In this document: positions 18,147 through 27,420 of the stretch, piece by piece
Layout of the letters: every line of letters starts with the position of its first letter
How positions within the stretch are numbered: the first letter of the stretch is position 1
Origin: an uncultured Pseudovibrio sp.
Lineage (GTDB): Bacteria; Pseudomonadota; Alphaproteobacteria; Rhizobiales; Stappiaceae
NCBI GenBank assembly: GCA_947496145.1
Contig: CANMBS010000003.1
Coordinates: 124,001-188,000 of the forward strand
Direction of reading: 5' to 3'
Length of the DNA stretch: 64,000 nucleotides
Notes under the pieces: model-generated
What the model saw: only the letters and a program-made list of their open reading frames with translations
Database searches by the model: none
Told to the model about the DNA's origin: nothing
Position numbers and translations under genes: made by a program

Positions 18147-18536
18147 TTATAGCCCCAGTACAGACTTCACCGAACCTGCCTCACTAAAGGACCAGTCGAT
18201 TGCGTTGTTTTCGATCAGGAACATGATGGAGTTGTTCTGATCGAACCCGATTTTTGCAAGGCGCTGGCGTACATCCTTATAGAGTTCTTCTTTCTGCTGG
18301 TCCGTTCGCCCACCCAACAATGCAATTTCAATCACAATGGTGGCAGCCGGGTCTCTGGTTCCAAGGAAGGTTGGATGAAACATCATGTCCTCCGGTTCGT
18401 ATCGAGACACCAGACTGAAATCGTCATCAGGATTAACGCCGCAGGTGCTCACCAAACTTTCGTGTAATTGCTGATTGATTGAACGGCACATTTCGGCAGG
18501 CAGCGTTTTAGGGACGTGGATCTTATTAAATGGCAT
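18147..18536 (-). CDS. Tautomerase-superfamily protein
   Basis: The frame is open back to 18605, but the ATG at 18536 starts MPFNKIHVPKTLP, putting a proline immediately after Met. In tautomerases the Met is removed and Pro-1 is the catalytic base, so this start is strongly preferred; the product has 129 residues. The rest fits the longer tautomerase/malonate-semialdehyde decarboxylase-like branch: FLGTRDPAATIVIEIALLGGRTDQQKEELYKDV, with the GRTDQQK pattern. The substrate is unknown. It is monocistronic by appearance, upstream of the DMT gene. Confidence 0.78.
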   Translation of the reverse strand: MPFNKIHVPKTLPAEMCRSINQQLHESLVSTCGVNPDDDFSLVSRYEPEDMMFHPTFLGTRDPAATIVIEIALLGGRTDQQKEELYKDVRQRLAKIGFDQNNSIMFLIENNAIDWSFSEAGSVKSVLGL

Positions 18537-18749
18537 TGCAAATTTACTCGGTAAAATGACAGGTAGGTTGCAGTCAACTAAAGCAAATCCTAAGCAAGCA
18601 AACATGCTCCTGCTTCAGGCTTTTCGCAGCGGGCATCGCAGAGGATGACTTAAGGCTTCCAGAAATATCGTTGCTTAAACCCACTTAAGGATATGCTTTC
18701 TTTCTGCCAGCGCTCTTCTCCAGAGTCAATTAATGCACAAGGGCTAACA

Positions 18750-18776
18750 AAAAAGCCGAGCAGAGCCCGGCTTTTC
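18750..18776. terminator. Terminator after amn
   Basis: AAAAGCCG at 18751-18758 pairs with CGGCTTTT at 18768-18775, with an A-rich stretch upstream that becomes a T-run on the minus strand. It lies 20-50 bases beyond the amn stop and can work in both directions. Confidence 0.8.
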
Positions 18777-18797
18777 TTTGAGACCTGCAACAGGACC

Positions 18798-20306
18798 CTA
18801 CTGAAATGCAGTTTCCATGAAACTGCGAAGTTTGCGAGAGTGGAGCCGTTCTGAGGGCATTTCTCGCAGGATTTCCATAGTCTTCATGCCGATTTCCAGA
18901 TGCTGATCCACCTGTTTGCGGTAAAAGTCTGTCGCCATTCCGGGGAGTTTCAGCTCGCCGTGGAGAGGCTTATCGGAAATACAAAGCAATGTGCCGTAAG
19001 GGACTCGGAAGCGGAAACCGTTGGCGGCGATGGTTGCGGATTCCATATCCAGCGCGATGGCGCGGGACTGCGACAGGCGCATGACTGGTTCGCGATGATC
19101 GCGCAGTTCCCAGTTGCGGTTATCGATGGAAGCAACGGTACCGGTGCGCATAACGCGCTTCAGATCATATCCGCTGTAGCCTGTTGTTTTCTCAACGGCT
19201 TCTTCCAGAGCGACCTGCACTTCTGCCAGTGGTGGGATCGGAACCCATGTTGGCAAGTCTGCATCAAGCACTTTATCCTCGCGCACATATCCATGAGCAA
19301 GAACATAGTCTCCCAGTTGCTGGCTGCTTCTGAGGCCAGCGCAGTGGCCCAGCATCAACCAGGCATGGGGGCGCAGTACGGCAATGTGGTCGGTGATAGT
19401 TTTTGCGTTAGACGGGCCAACGCCGATGTTCACCATTGTGATGCCGGAGTTGTCCTCGCGGATCAGGTGGTAGGCTGGCATCTGAGGCAGGCGCGGCGGT
19501 GCCTCCCCTTCCCGAGGCTCTTTATCACCTGCATATGTAATCAGGTTGCCCGGCTCAACGAAGGCTTTGTAACCACTGTTCGGATCGTTGATCAGTTCTT
19601 TCGCTGCTTGCGCGAAGCCATCAATGTAGAACTGATAGTTTGTAAAGAGCACAAAGTTCTGGAAGTAGCGCGGCGCAGTTGCGGTGTAGTGCTGCAAGCG
19701 GTGCAGGGAATAATCTATGCGTGGTGCAGTGAATGGGGCCAGTGGCTCAAAGCCGTCTTTGGACCGGAAGGTTCCGTTGGCGATGGCATCATCCATCACA
19801 GCCAGATCCGGCACATCAAACACATCACGCAGCGGGCGCTCCTCACTGGAAGGGATTGCGCCTTCAACGTGCGCCCCATCATAAAATGCAAAGTGCAGTG
19901 GGATTGGCTGATCGCTTTCGGCAACCACGATCTCAAGACCATGGTTCTTTATCAAAAGCTCAATCTGATGCACGAGATAGCTTCTGAACAAGTCAGGCCG
20001 GGTGATGGTCGTCCTGTATTTTCCAGGCTTTGCTACAAACCCATAGGACAGGCGTGTATCTACGCGAATATGGCTTGAAACATCAAAGCGCAGTTCCGGG
20101 TAAAAGGCTCTGACCCGGGTTTCTGACATGTTGCCTCTGGCGGCTTCTTTGAAATTCTTCCGCAGAAAGTCGGTAGCACGCTCAAACAGAAAGTTCAGGT
20201 GCTCCACGGCGCTGGCAGCATCATCAAAGGATTTTGGGGGAATTGCTTCGGGCGTACGGATGGAACGGCTTTCCATCACAACGTCGCTATCGGATATAGT
20301 CGACAC
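18798..20306 (-). CDS. amn: AMP nucleosidase
   Basis: A 502-residue enzyme hydrolysing AMP to adenine and ribose 5-phosphate, in purine salvage and adenylate control. It has the two-domain layout of bacterial Amn: an N-terminal regulatory domain (FYPELRFDVSSHIRVDTRLSYGFV, PGKYRTTITRPDLF) and a C-terminal nucleoside phosphorylase-like domain (NIGVGPSNAKTITDHIAVLRPHAWLMLGHCAGLR, ALDMESATIAANGFRFRVPYGTLLCISDKPLHG). Length matches the family. The start is GTG with AGGAG nine bases upstream. It is divergent from ccrM across a 489-base regulatory region. Confidence 0.95.
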   Translation of the reverse strand: MSTISDSDVVMESRSIRTPEAIPPKSFDDAASAVEHLNFLFERATDFLRKNFKEAARGNMSETRVRAFYPELRFDVSSHIRVDTRLSYGFVAKPGKYRTTITRPDLFRSYLVHQIELLIKNHGLEIVVAESDQPIPLHFAFYDGAHVEGAIPSSEERPLRDVFDVPDLAVMDDAIANGTFRSKDGFEPLAPFTAPRIDYSLHRLQHYTATAPRYFQNFVLFTNYQFYIDGFAQAAKELINDPNSGYKAFVEPGNLITYAGDKEPREGEAPPRLPQMPAYHLIREDNSGITMVNIGVGPSNAKTITDHIAVLRPHAWLMLGHCAGLRSSQQLGDYVLAHGYVREDKVLDADLPTWVPIPPLAEVQVALEEAVEKTTGYSGYDLKRVMRTGTVASIDNRNWELRDHREPVMRLSQSRAIALDMESATIAANGFRFRVPYGTLLCISDKPLHGELKLPGMATDFYRKQVDQHLEIGMKTMEILREMPSERLHSRKLRSFMETAFQ

Positions 20307-21893
<1,587 letters not shown>

Positions 21894-22216
21894 CATCACG
21901 ACTAGTTCGTGTGGCAGCTTCTGCCGCACGTCTTTGACAGGGTTTGTTACAGATCCTGCTTTATGTCCATATGACTTCGCCCCTATCGCATCGCGGTGGG
22001 GGCTTTTTTGCTTAGCTAGCATTATCCTGAATATGGCTTGCTCTTCCACCAAGAAGTAAATGCAACAAAATCAAATGCTTTAGTATCACAACTTCAAAAT
22101 TATCTCTTATTAGAAAGGGAGTTAATTTTCACAATATCCAGCGTTCTCCGTCTCTCACACTAAGGTTGGCTTTCAACATCTGCCAGCTTGAGAGCAAAAA
22201 ATAATAATGGAGAACT
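21894..22216. other. Intergenic region between ccrM and an orphan gene
   Basis: A 323-base gap containing the ccrM terminator (separate entry) and then about 200 AT-rich bases that must carry the promoter of the gene at 22217. No further gene or repeat is supported. Confidence 0.5.
21979..22009 (+). terminator. Rho-independent terminator of ccrM
   Basis: GCCCCTATCGC pairs with GCGGTGGGGGC around an ATC loop (one G-T wobble) and is followed by six T residues. It lies about 85 bases after the ccrM stop. Confidence 0.85.
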
Positions 22217-23014
22217 ATGATGATCATAGAGCCGATAATGACGCCGATTGAAGATATCAATGAAGACAACCTGATGTTCGGAAGCATTCGTGTTGATATG
22301 GACCCGCAAAATGCAGATGCTCCCCCCAGAGTTTCATCAGGACAAATGCCTAGCCTTTATTTTATGACGGATGATGATGCTCTCATTCGTGTAAGGCCCT
22401 TTCACCAAGATGGTTTCGGGATCTTTATTAAGTCATTTGTTCGCATTATCCCACATATTGGAGATGGTAACCCTGAACATAGTTTTGAAGAGAACGCCCA
22501 TTCAGGACTGGTGACTCCCATAGACGACATCGAGGCTAAACTAACTTCAAAGGCAGATTTAGTTTCAATGCTCAGAAAGTTACGGGATTTCAATCCAATG
22601 TCTACTGCAGATTTTATTGCAGGCAATCAAGCAAAAGAATTGCATAACAATTTTTATATTACTAACGGAAATCTTGAAGGGGTGAGTTTTTACCGTGAGG
22701 ACATTTTATCTAAACTCAGACCAGTTAATATATACGATGAGTATTATGAAAGAAGGCATTATGGGCATGCAATTATACCCAAGAATGTTGTAATCAAGTT
22801 CTATAAGGAACACCTTTCAAATCTTCATGAAAGTATTTTTAAATTAAGCAAGAATACTCAATTTATTAATATTGAGGGAGCAAACGGAACAACAGAGCAA
22901 ATCCCCATTTTTTCAGAGGCTCAGTACTTCCCTCAATCAATGATACCTGATGGTCAATTGCAAGCCCGCATTATATATAGCTTTATTAAAGCTTTTTCAG
23001 ATGCTGACGAATAG
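22217..23014 (+). CDS. Orphan protein of unknown function
   Basis: A 265-residue soluble protein that I do not recognise. It starts with two tandem ATG codons and has GGAG at 22209-22212; spacing favours the second ATG (22220). The N-terminal third is acidic and proline/methionine-containing; the C-terminal part has many aromatic and basic residues (YDEYYERRHYGH, IKFYKEHLSNLHESIFKLSK). No signal peptide, membrane helix or known motif is visible. The sequence is clearly more AT-rich than ccrM and amn upstream, which suggests acquisition from elsewhere. Confidence 0.6.
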   Translation: MMIIEPIMTPIEDINEDNLMFGSIRVDMDPQNADAPPRVSSGQMPSLYFMTDDDALIRVRPFHQDGFGIFIKSFVRIIPHIGDGNPEHSFEENAHSGLVTPIDDIEAKLTSKADLVSMLRKLRDFNPMSTADFIAGNQAKELHNNFYITNGNLEGVSFYREDILSKLRPVNIYDEYYERRHYGHAIIPKNVVIKFYKEHLSNLHESIFKLSKNTQFINIEGANGTTEQIPIFSEAQYFPQSMIPDGQLQARIIYSFIKAFSDADE

Positions 23015-23264
23015 ATTCCTTGGGCTCCAAATGGACATTTGCGGTAACTCGCCTTTCTTCAGATATAATTTAGTCCTTGCTTTCACCGGCAGGGACTTTC
23101 TTAGTTCATGCTAATGAGTGTTAAATGCAGTCTTCGCATGAAATGTGAAGGGGGTGAGCTTGGGGAGACGGCGACGGATAAATTTCTCTATGTCACTCAG
23201 TGTGCTATCAAGACGCATTATTTGATTCTCGTATTTTATTCATAACTTCTTGCATCTGGCCCCT

Positions 23265-24479
23265 ATGACTCTACGACTTTTGTCCCTCGATGTTTTGCGA
23301 GGTATTGCCATTCTGGGAATTTTAGTTCCAAACATCACTTCATTTGGGCTGCCTCTGGATGCGGCTGCGAACCCCTTGATATGGCATGAAAACTCAGAGT
23401 TCTCGCAATGGGTTTGGATGGTCATTACCTTATTTTTCGGGCAGAAGTTTTTAAGCCTGTTTTCGATGCTTTTCGGGGCGGGTCTCCTGTTGTTTTTAGC
23501 GCGTGCGGAAAAGGCAGGTTCCCGATCAGGCGTGTTGCACCTGCGGCGGATGATCTGGCTTGGCCTTTTTGGTGTGCTTCACGGGACCCTGATCTGGTCC
23601 GGTGATATTTTGCTCTCTTATGCCCTGTGCGGGGTGCTGCTGTGGCTGTTTCGTAACAGGTCGATCCGTGGATTGTTGATCTGGTCCTTTGTTCATTTGA
23701 GTATCGCAACCCTTGTCTTTGCCCTTCTTATATTAATGGTATGGATTCTCTCTCCTGCAGAGCAGAAAGAACTTTCACAAAGATTGGTCCCGATTGCCTC
23801 TGAGTTGCAAAGTGAGGTTCAAAACCTTACCGGAAGCTGGGCGGAGCGCATTAACCAGACTTCTGATGACTATATTGAAGTGATGGGTTACCTGTTCCCC
23901 CTTTATGGGTACTGGAAAGCAATGGCGTCTATGCTGATTGGTATGGCTTTGTTCAGGAGCGGGTTTCTTACCGGGCAATGGTCAAATCGGTCCTATTGGA
24001 TAACGGTGGGCCTTACAGTGCCTCTCCCTCTTTTCGCTGAGCATCAAGCTATCGAGTATCTGTTTGCTACGCAGTTCTTAAATTTTGATGCGTACATGTG
24101 GTATCTGCTTATCAGCATTTGGGGGAGCACGTTTTGTGCGATGGGATACGCTTCTCTGGTCATGCTGTTCGTGAAGAGCTCCCGGTTTACAAGCATATGC
24201 AGGCGCCTTGCTGTTTTGGGTCAGACGTCCTTTTCCAACTACATCTTGCAGAGCTTGATTGCGACAACTCTGTTTTACCAGTTTGGCCTGCTTGGTGAGT
24301 TTCAGGTTTCTGAACTGATGGGTTTTGTCGGATTGATCTGGTGCGCGCAGTTCTTCTTCACATTGCTTTGGCTGCAAAGATACCGCCAAGGACCGTTGGA
24401 ATGGGTCTGGCGCAGCCTGACATATTGGCGTTTGCAACCGATTGAAAAGCAAGCTGAAAAGCAACCTGCAATTTCGTAA
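23265..24479 (+). CDS. DUF418-family membrane protein
   Basis: A 404-residue inner-membrane protein with about ten hydrophobic segments. The N-terminus LRLLSLDVLRGIAILGILVPNI and the FLSLFSMLFGAGLLLF segment are the typical DUF418/HGSNAT-like start, and the C-terminal half has GQTSFSNYILQSLIATTLFY and GPLEWVWRSLTYW, diagnostic of DUF418 (YeiB type). Function is unknown; acyl transfer or transport has been proposed for relatives. The ATG at 23265 is chosen over a TTG at 23250. It is followed closely by the cytidine deaminase-like gene. Confidence 0.85.
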   Translation: MTLRLLSLDVLRGIAILGILVPNITSFGLPLDAAANPLIWHENSEFSQWVWMVITLFFGQKFLSLFSMLFGAGLLLFLARAEKAGSRSGVLHLRRMIWLGLFGVLHGTLIWSGDILLSYALCGVLLWLFRNRSIRGLLIWSFVHLSIATLVFALLILMVWILSPAEQKELSQRLVPIASELQSEVQNLTGSWAERINQTSDDYIEVMGYLFPLYGYWKAMASMLIGMALFRSGFLTGQWSNRSYWITVGLTVPLPLFAEHQAIEYLFATQFLNFDAYMWYLLISIWGSTFCAMGYASLVMLFVKSSRFTSICRRLAVLGQTSFSNYILQSLIATTLFYQFGLLGEFQVSELMGFVGLIWCAQFFFTLLWLQRYRQGPLEWVWRSLTYWRLQPIEKQAEKQPAIS

Positions 24480-24548
24480 ACGTTACTTCTGGCGAAGACA
24501 TCAATTTGCGAAGTCTCTTTGTAAAAATCTCACGATTGCCAATAGAAA

Positions 24549-24956
24549 ATGACCATCGAGAAAACTCTGTTTAACGAAGCTAAACTACTGATTGAACATC
24601 GCTATCCTACTGGTTGGGGTGGTGCAGCATCTGTCAGGACCGAGAGTGGAAAGATCCTCACCAGTGTTGCGCCGGACACCAAAAACGACGGGCTGTCGCT
24701 TTGCATGGAGGTGGGCGCAATTCTGGAAGCCCATAAGCTGGATGAAGCTGTAACGCATTCCCTTTGCATCTACCGGGAGAACGAAAACAGCCCCTTTGTT
24801 GTTTTGACACCTTGTGGCATCTGTCAGGAGCGGCTTGTTCATTGGGGAGGCGATGTCCTCGCAGCTGTTTCCAACAAAGACAACCAGCTGATTTTCAAAA
24901 ACCTGCGAGAACTGCAGCCACATCATTGGTCTATGGTGACTGGTGATGTGCTGTAG
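24549..24956 (+). CDS. Cytidine deaminase-family protein
   Basis: A 135-residue zinc-dependent deaminase fold. Zinc ligands and catalytic base are seen as Cys52-Met-Glu54 (SLCMEVGAI) and Pro88-Cys89-Gly-Ile-Cys92 (TPCGICQERL), the C-x-E and PCxxC motifs. The length fits the short tetrameric cytidine deaminase/blasticidin deaminase class. The real substrate could be cytidine or another aminated base. It lies 69 bases after the DUF418 gene and converges with tyrS. Confidence 0.85.
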   Translation: MTIEKTLFNEAKLLIEHRYPTGWGGAASVRTESGKILTSVAPDTKNDGLSLCMEVGAILEAHKLDEAVTHSLCIYRENENSPFVVLTPCGICQERLVHWGGDVLAAVSNKDNQLIFKNLRELQPHHWSMVTGDVL

Positions 24957-25002
24957 TCCATAGCGAGGCGGTCAGCATTACGCCGACCACCCCTATCTTG
25001 CT

Positions 25003-26274
25003 TTAGGCAAATTCCACCAATGCCTTACGGCGTTTGCCAACTGCGAGTGTCAGGCGTTCGCCGGGTTTCAGGTCGCCCTCGGAGATTTGCCGGGCCTCTT
25101 CCATGGTGAGCGAACCATTGATGCGGACACCACCGCCACGGATCAGGCGGCGGGCTTCGCTGTTGGAGGCGGCAAAGCCGATGTTCACCAGCAGGTCCAG
25201 CAAGCCAAGAGGTTTGGCAAGCAGCTCCAGCGGCAACTCATGGGTTGGCCGGGTCAGGTCTTCCTGACCGCTGAACAGAGCCTCGCCTTGCTGGAGTGCG
25301 GCTTCAGCAGCAGCCAATCCATGAACAATGCCAGTGACTTGTGTTGCCAGTATCTTCTTGGCCTCGTTGAGTTCCTGCCCTTGCAGGGAGGCAAGACGGT
25401 CAATTTCGCCTAATGGCAGGTCTGTAAAGAGTTTGAGGAAGCGCGGAACATCTGCATCGTCTACGTTGCGCCAGAACTGCCAGAAACCAAAGCTGGACAG
25501 ACGGGATGGATTGAGCCAGACAGCGCCTTCTGCCGTCTTGCCCATTTTGCTGCCTGACGCTGTTGTCAGCAGAGGCAGTGTGAAGCCGAACAGTTCGGCA
25601 CCAGAACGGCGGCCAAGGTCTACCCCATTGACGATGTTGCCCCACTGGTCTGAGCCGCCGATCTGCAAAGTACAGTCGAAACGCTGGTTAAGTTCCACAA
25701 AATCAACGGCTTGTAACATCATGTAGCAGAATTCCAGCACGGAGAGTGGTTGCTGGGCTTCAAGGCGCGAGCGGACACTGTCGAATGTCATCATGCGGTT
25801 GACGGTGAAATGGGTGCCAAAGTCGCGCAGGAACTCCAGAAAGCGGAACTCATCTAGCCATTCGGCATTATTGACGATGCGGCCCTGCCCTTCTGACAGG
25901 TCAAACAGACGTTCTACGGTTGCACGGATGCCAGCAAGGTTGTGCTCGATCTGTGCAGTGTCCAGCAGTGGGCGGCTTTCAGTCCGGAAGCTTGGATCAC
26001 CTACGCGAGTTGTGCCGCCTCCTACAAGGAGGATAGGTTTGTGACCGGTTTTCTGAAGCCAGCGCATTGCCATAAGCGGCAGTAAGTGGCCCACATGCAG
26101 GCTGTCTGCGGTGGCATCAAACCCAGCGTAGGCGGTGATTGGACCAGCCTGCAGTTTTTCATCCAGCGTTTCCAGATCGGTGCACTGATGCAGGAAACCG
26201 CGATCGATCAGCAGTTGAAGAGCTTCTGATTTTGGGCGGAAGCAGCGGGTGGTGTCTGTGACGGTGTGTTTCAT
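25003..26274 (-). CDS. tyrS: Tyrosyl-tRNA synthetase
   Basis: A 423-residue class I aminoacyl-tRNA synthetase that charges tRNA-Tyr. It contains YAGFDATADSLHVGH (HIGH motif variant at 60-63), the tyrosine-binding region FCYMMLQAVDF and GGSDQWGNI, KMGKT (KMSKS variant, about 238-242), and a C-terminal S4 RNA-binding domain (LVNIGFAASNSEARRLIRGGGVRING). The ATG has AAGGAG six bases upstream. A 160-base leader before the gene carries a promoter, an open frame with three Tyr codons and a hairpin, described in separate entries and proposed to be an attenuator. Confidence 0.97.
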   Translation of the reverse strand: MKHTVTDTTRCFRPKSEALQLLIDRGFLHQCTDLETLDEKLQAGPITAYAGFDATADSLHVGHLLPLMAMRWLQKTGHKPILLVGGGTTRVGDPSFRTESRPLLDTAQIEHNLAGIRATVERLFDLSEGQGRIVNNAEWLDEFRFLEFLRDFGTHFTVNRMMTFDSVRSRLEAQQPLSVLEFCYMMLQAVDFVELNQRFDCTLQIGGSDQWGNIVNGVDLGRRSGAELFGFTLPLLTTASGSKMGKTAEGAVWLNPSRLSSFGFWQFWRNVDDADVPRFLKLFTDLPLGEIDRLASLQGQELNEAKKILATQVTGIVHGLAAAEAALQQGEALFSGQEDLTRPTHELPLELLAKPLGLLDLLVNIGFAASNSEARRLIRGGGVRINGSLTMEEARQISEGDLKPGERLTLAVGKRRKALVEFA

Positions 26275-26311
26275 AATTCTCTCCTTCGCCGCGCAGGAGA
26301 GCTAAAACACG

Positions 26312-26334
26312 AAAGCCGCCTACGCGGCGGCTTT
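26312..26334 (-). terminator. Candidate attenuator terminator before tyrS
   Basis: On the minus strand AAAGCCGCC (26334-26326) pairs with GGCGGCTTT (26320-26312) around a 5-base loop: a 9-bp, GC-rich stem followed by TTTCGTGTTTT. It lies 28 bases after the stop of the leader peptide and 38 bases before tyrS. The 5' arm is also complementary to leader bases 26381-26375 (CGGCGGC with GCCGCCG), so an alternative structure would prevent it forming. The T-run is interrupted, which lowers certainty that it terminates strongly. Confidence 0.65.
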
Positions 26335-26361
26335 TGGTTCTGACCTCAATTTTGCATGAGT

Positions 26362-26436
26362 TTATAGGAACGCGGCCGCCGATATGTCGGTCGCATAATA
26401 ATAAACTGCTGCAATGATGGTCAGGTTCTTACTCAT
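26362..26436 (-). CDS. Putative tyrS leader peptide with three consecutive Tyr codons
   Basis: A 24-codon frame, ATG at 26436 to TAA at 26362, too short for ordinary gene calling. It begins MSKNLTIIAAV and carries Tyr-Tyr-Tyr, all TAT, at codons 12-14, then a short Ala-rich tail. The predicted transcription start (near 26439) leaves only about two or three bases before the ATG, so translation would be nearly leaderless, and no Shine-Dalgarno sequence is present. A ribosome stalled on the Tyr codons would leave bases 26381-26375 free to pair with the terminator's 5' arm. One reaching the stop codon would cover them. This is the geometry of ribosome-mediated attenuation. Expression is inferred, not shown. 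Confidence 0.65.
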   Translation of the reverse strand: MSKNLTIIAAVYYYATDISAAAFL

Positions 26437-26445
26437 GGGGCGAGT

Positions 26446-26474
26446 TTATCACAGAGGTGAAGCGTTGCTGTCAA
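26446..26474 (-). promoter_or_regulatory. Promoter of the tyrS leader transcript
   Basis: Minus strand: perfect TTGACA (-35, 26469-26474), exactly 17 bases, then TGATAA (-10, 26446-26451). Transcription would start near 26439, immediately before the leader-peptide ATG at 26436. Confidence 0.7.
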
Positions 26475-26508
26475 GGCTGATTTGGCAGTTTATGCTTGTA
26501 TTGCGCAT

Positions 26509-27207
26509 TCAAGCCTCAGTTCTGAGCAGATTCAGCTTTTGCAGAAGATCTGGTAACTCATTCATATCGTTAAAGATTGCAAGTGACTTTTGCTGCTCCA
26601 GACGACTGTGTAAAATTTCGCCTCCGTGAGAGGCTCCTGTAAAGCCGATGGCATCCATGCCCGCCGCCTGAGCGGCTATCAAGCCCAGATGGCTGTCTTC
26701 AATTACAATGCAGTGTTGTGGAGCAACATCCACTTCCGTTGCTGCTTTGAGAAAGACATCCGGGGCTGGTTTGCCTTTCGCGACCGTCTCTGCAGAGAAG
26801 AACCTACCCTCAAAGCGGTCATACAGGCCCGTAAGTTTGAGGGTGTGTTCCAAACGCCTGATTGAGCTGCCGGAGGCGATGCACATCTTCAAATCTGGAA
26901 ACAGTTTGTCCAGCTCGCTGAGCGCATCATAAATGCCTTTAATGGGTTGAAGGTGCTGTTCGAACGCTTTTTTGAGATCTTCTTCCTGATTGGTAAGCGC
27001 CTCATGATGCCTGATATCGCGCCCAGTCTCCGCTTCGATCTGATCAAATACTTCTTGTGAAGACACGCCGCAAAACCGAGCGACCATTTCCTGCGTGGTG
27101 ATGGGATACCCCGCTTTGGTGAAACCTTCTGCCTCCACCTGGCAGCCAATCCATTCACTGTCGATCAGGCAGCCATCACAATCCCAGATAAGCAATTGGT
27201 AGTTCAT
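26509..27207 (-). CDS. HAD-family phosphatase (beta-phosphoglucomutase-like)
   Basis: A 232-residue HAD hydrolase with motif I IWDCDGCLIDSE (nucleophile Asp9 and Asp11), motif II CIASGSS, Lys in VAKGKPAPDVFLKAA, and motif III VIEDSHLGLIAAQAAGM. This subfamily dephosphorylates sugar phosphates or similar metabolites. The frame is open upstream to 27276, but ATG at 27207 begins directly before the catalytic motif as usual, with TGGAA upstream. It is divergent from the fucosyltransferase gene and lies upstream of the tyrS leader on the same strand. Confidence 0.88.
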   Translation of the reverse strand: MNYQLLIWDCDGCLIDSEWIGCQVEAEGFTKAGYPITTQEMVARFCGVSSQEVFDQIEAETGRDIRHHEALTNQEEDLKKAFEQHLQPIKGIYDALSELDKLFPDLKMCIASGSSIRRLEHTLKLTGLYDRFEGRFFSAETVAKGKPAPDVFLKAATEVDVAPQHCIVIEDSHLGLIAAQAAGMDAIGFTGASHGGEILHSRLEQQKSLAIFNDMNELPDLLQKLNLLRTEA

Positions 27208-27320
27208 ACAAATTCCATTGACTATTGACACCCTATGATTGCTCAGAAAATACGGCGGCTTCAAGGGCGATTGCACGTAAAACAGAAAGAACTGATGAAA
27301 TCCTCTAATTGGGGTTGAGT

Positions 27321-27336
27321 GTTTTACCCGTAAAAC
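27321..27336. repeat. Perfect 7-bp palindrome between HAD and fucosyltransferase genes
   Basis: GTTTTAC (27321-27327), two bases, then GTAAAAC (27330-27336); a further lone GTAAAAC occurs near 27276. The position between two divergent genes and about 85 bases before the GT11 start suits an operator for a dimeric regulator. Confidence 0.4.
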
Positions 27337-27420
27337 TCTTAAAAACCTAGGAGTGAGCCAATCCGGAACCTCCGTTAGGCTACTTCTTAAACAGAACCGA
27401 TTTGGCGTTTTGGGGGACGT

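Noticed and set aside
18900-20078. Plus-strand open frame of 392 codons opposite amn
   Set aside because: Antisense to a clear AMP nucleosidase; no family features or promoter.
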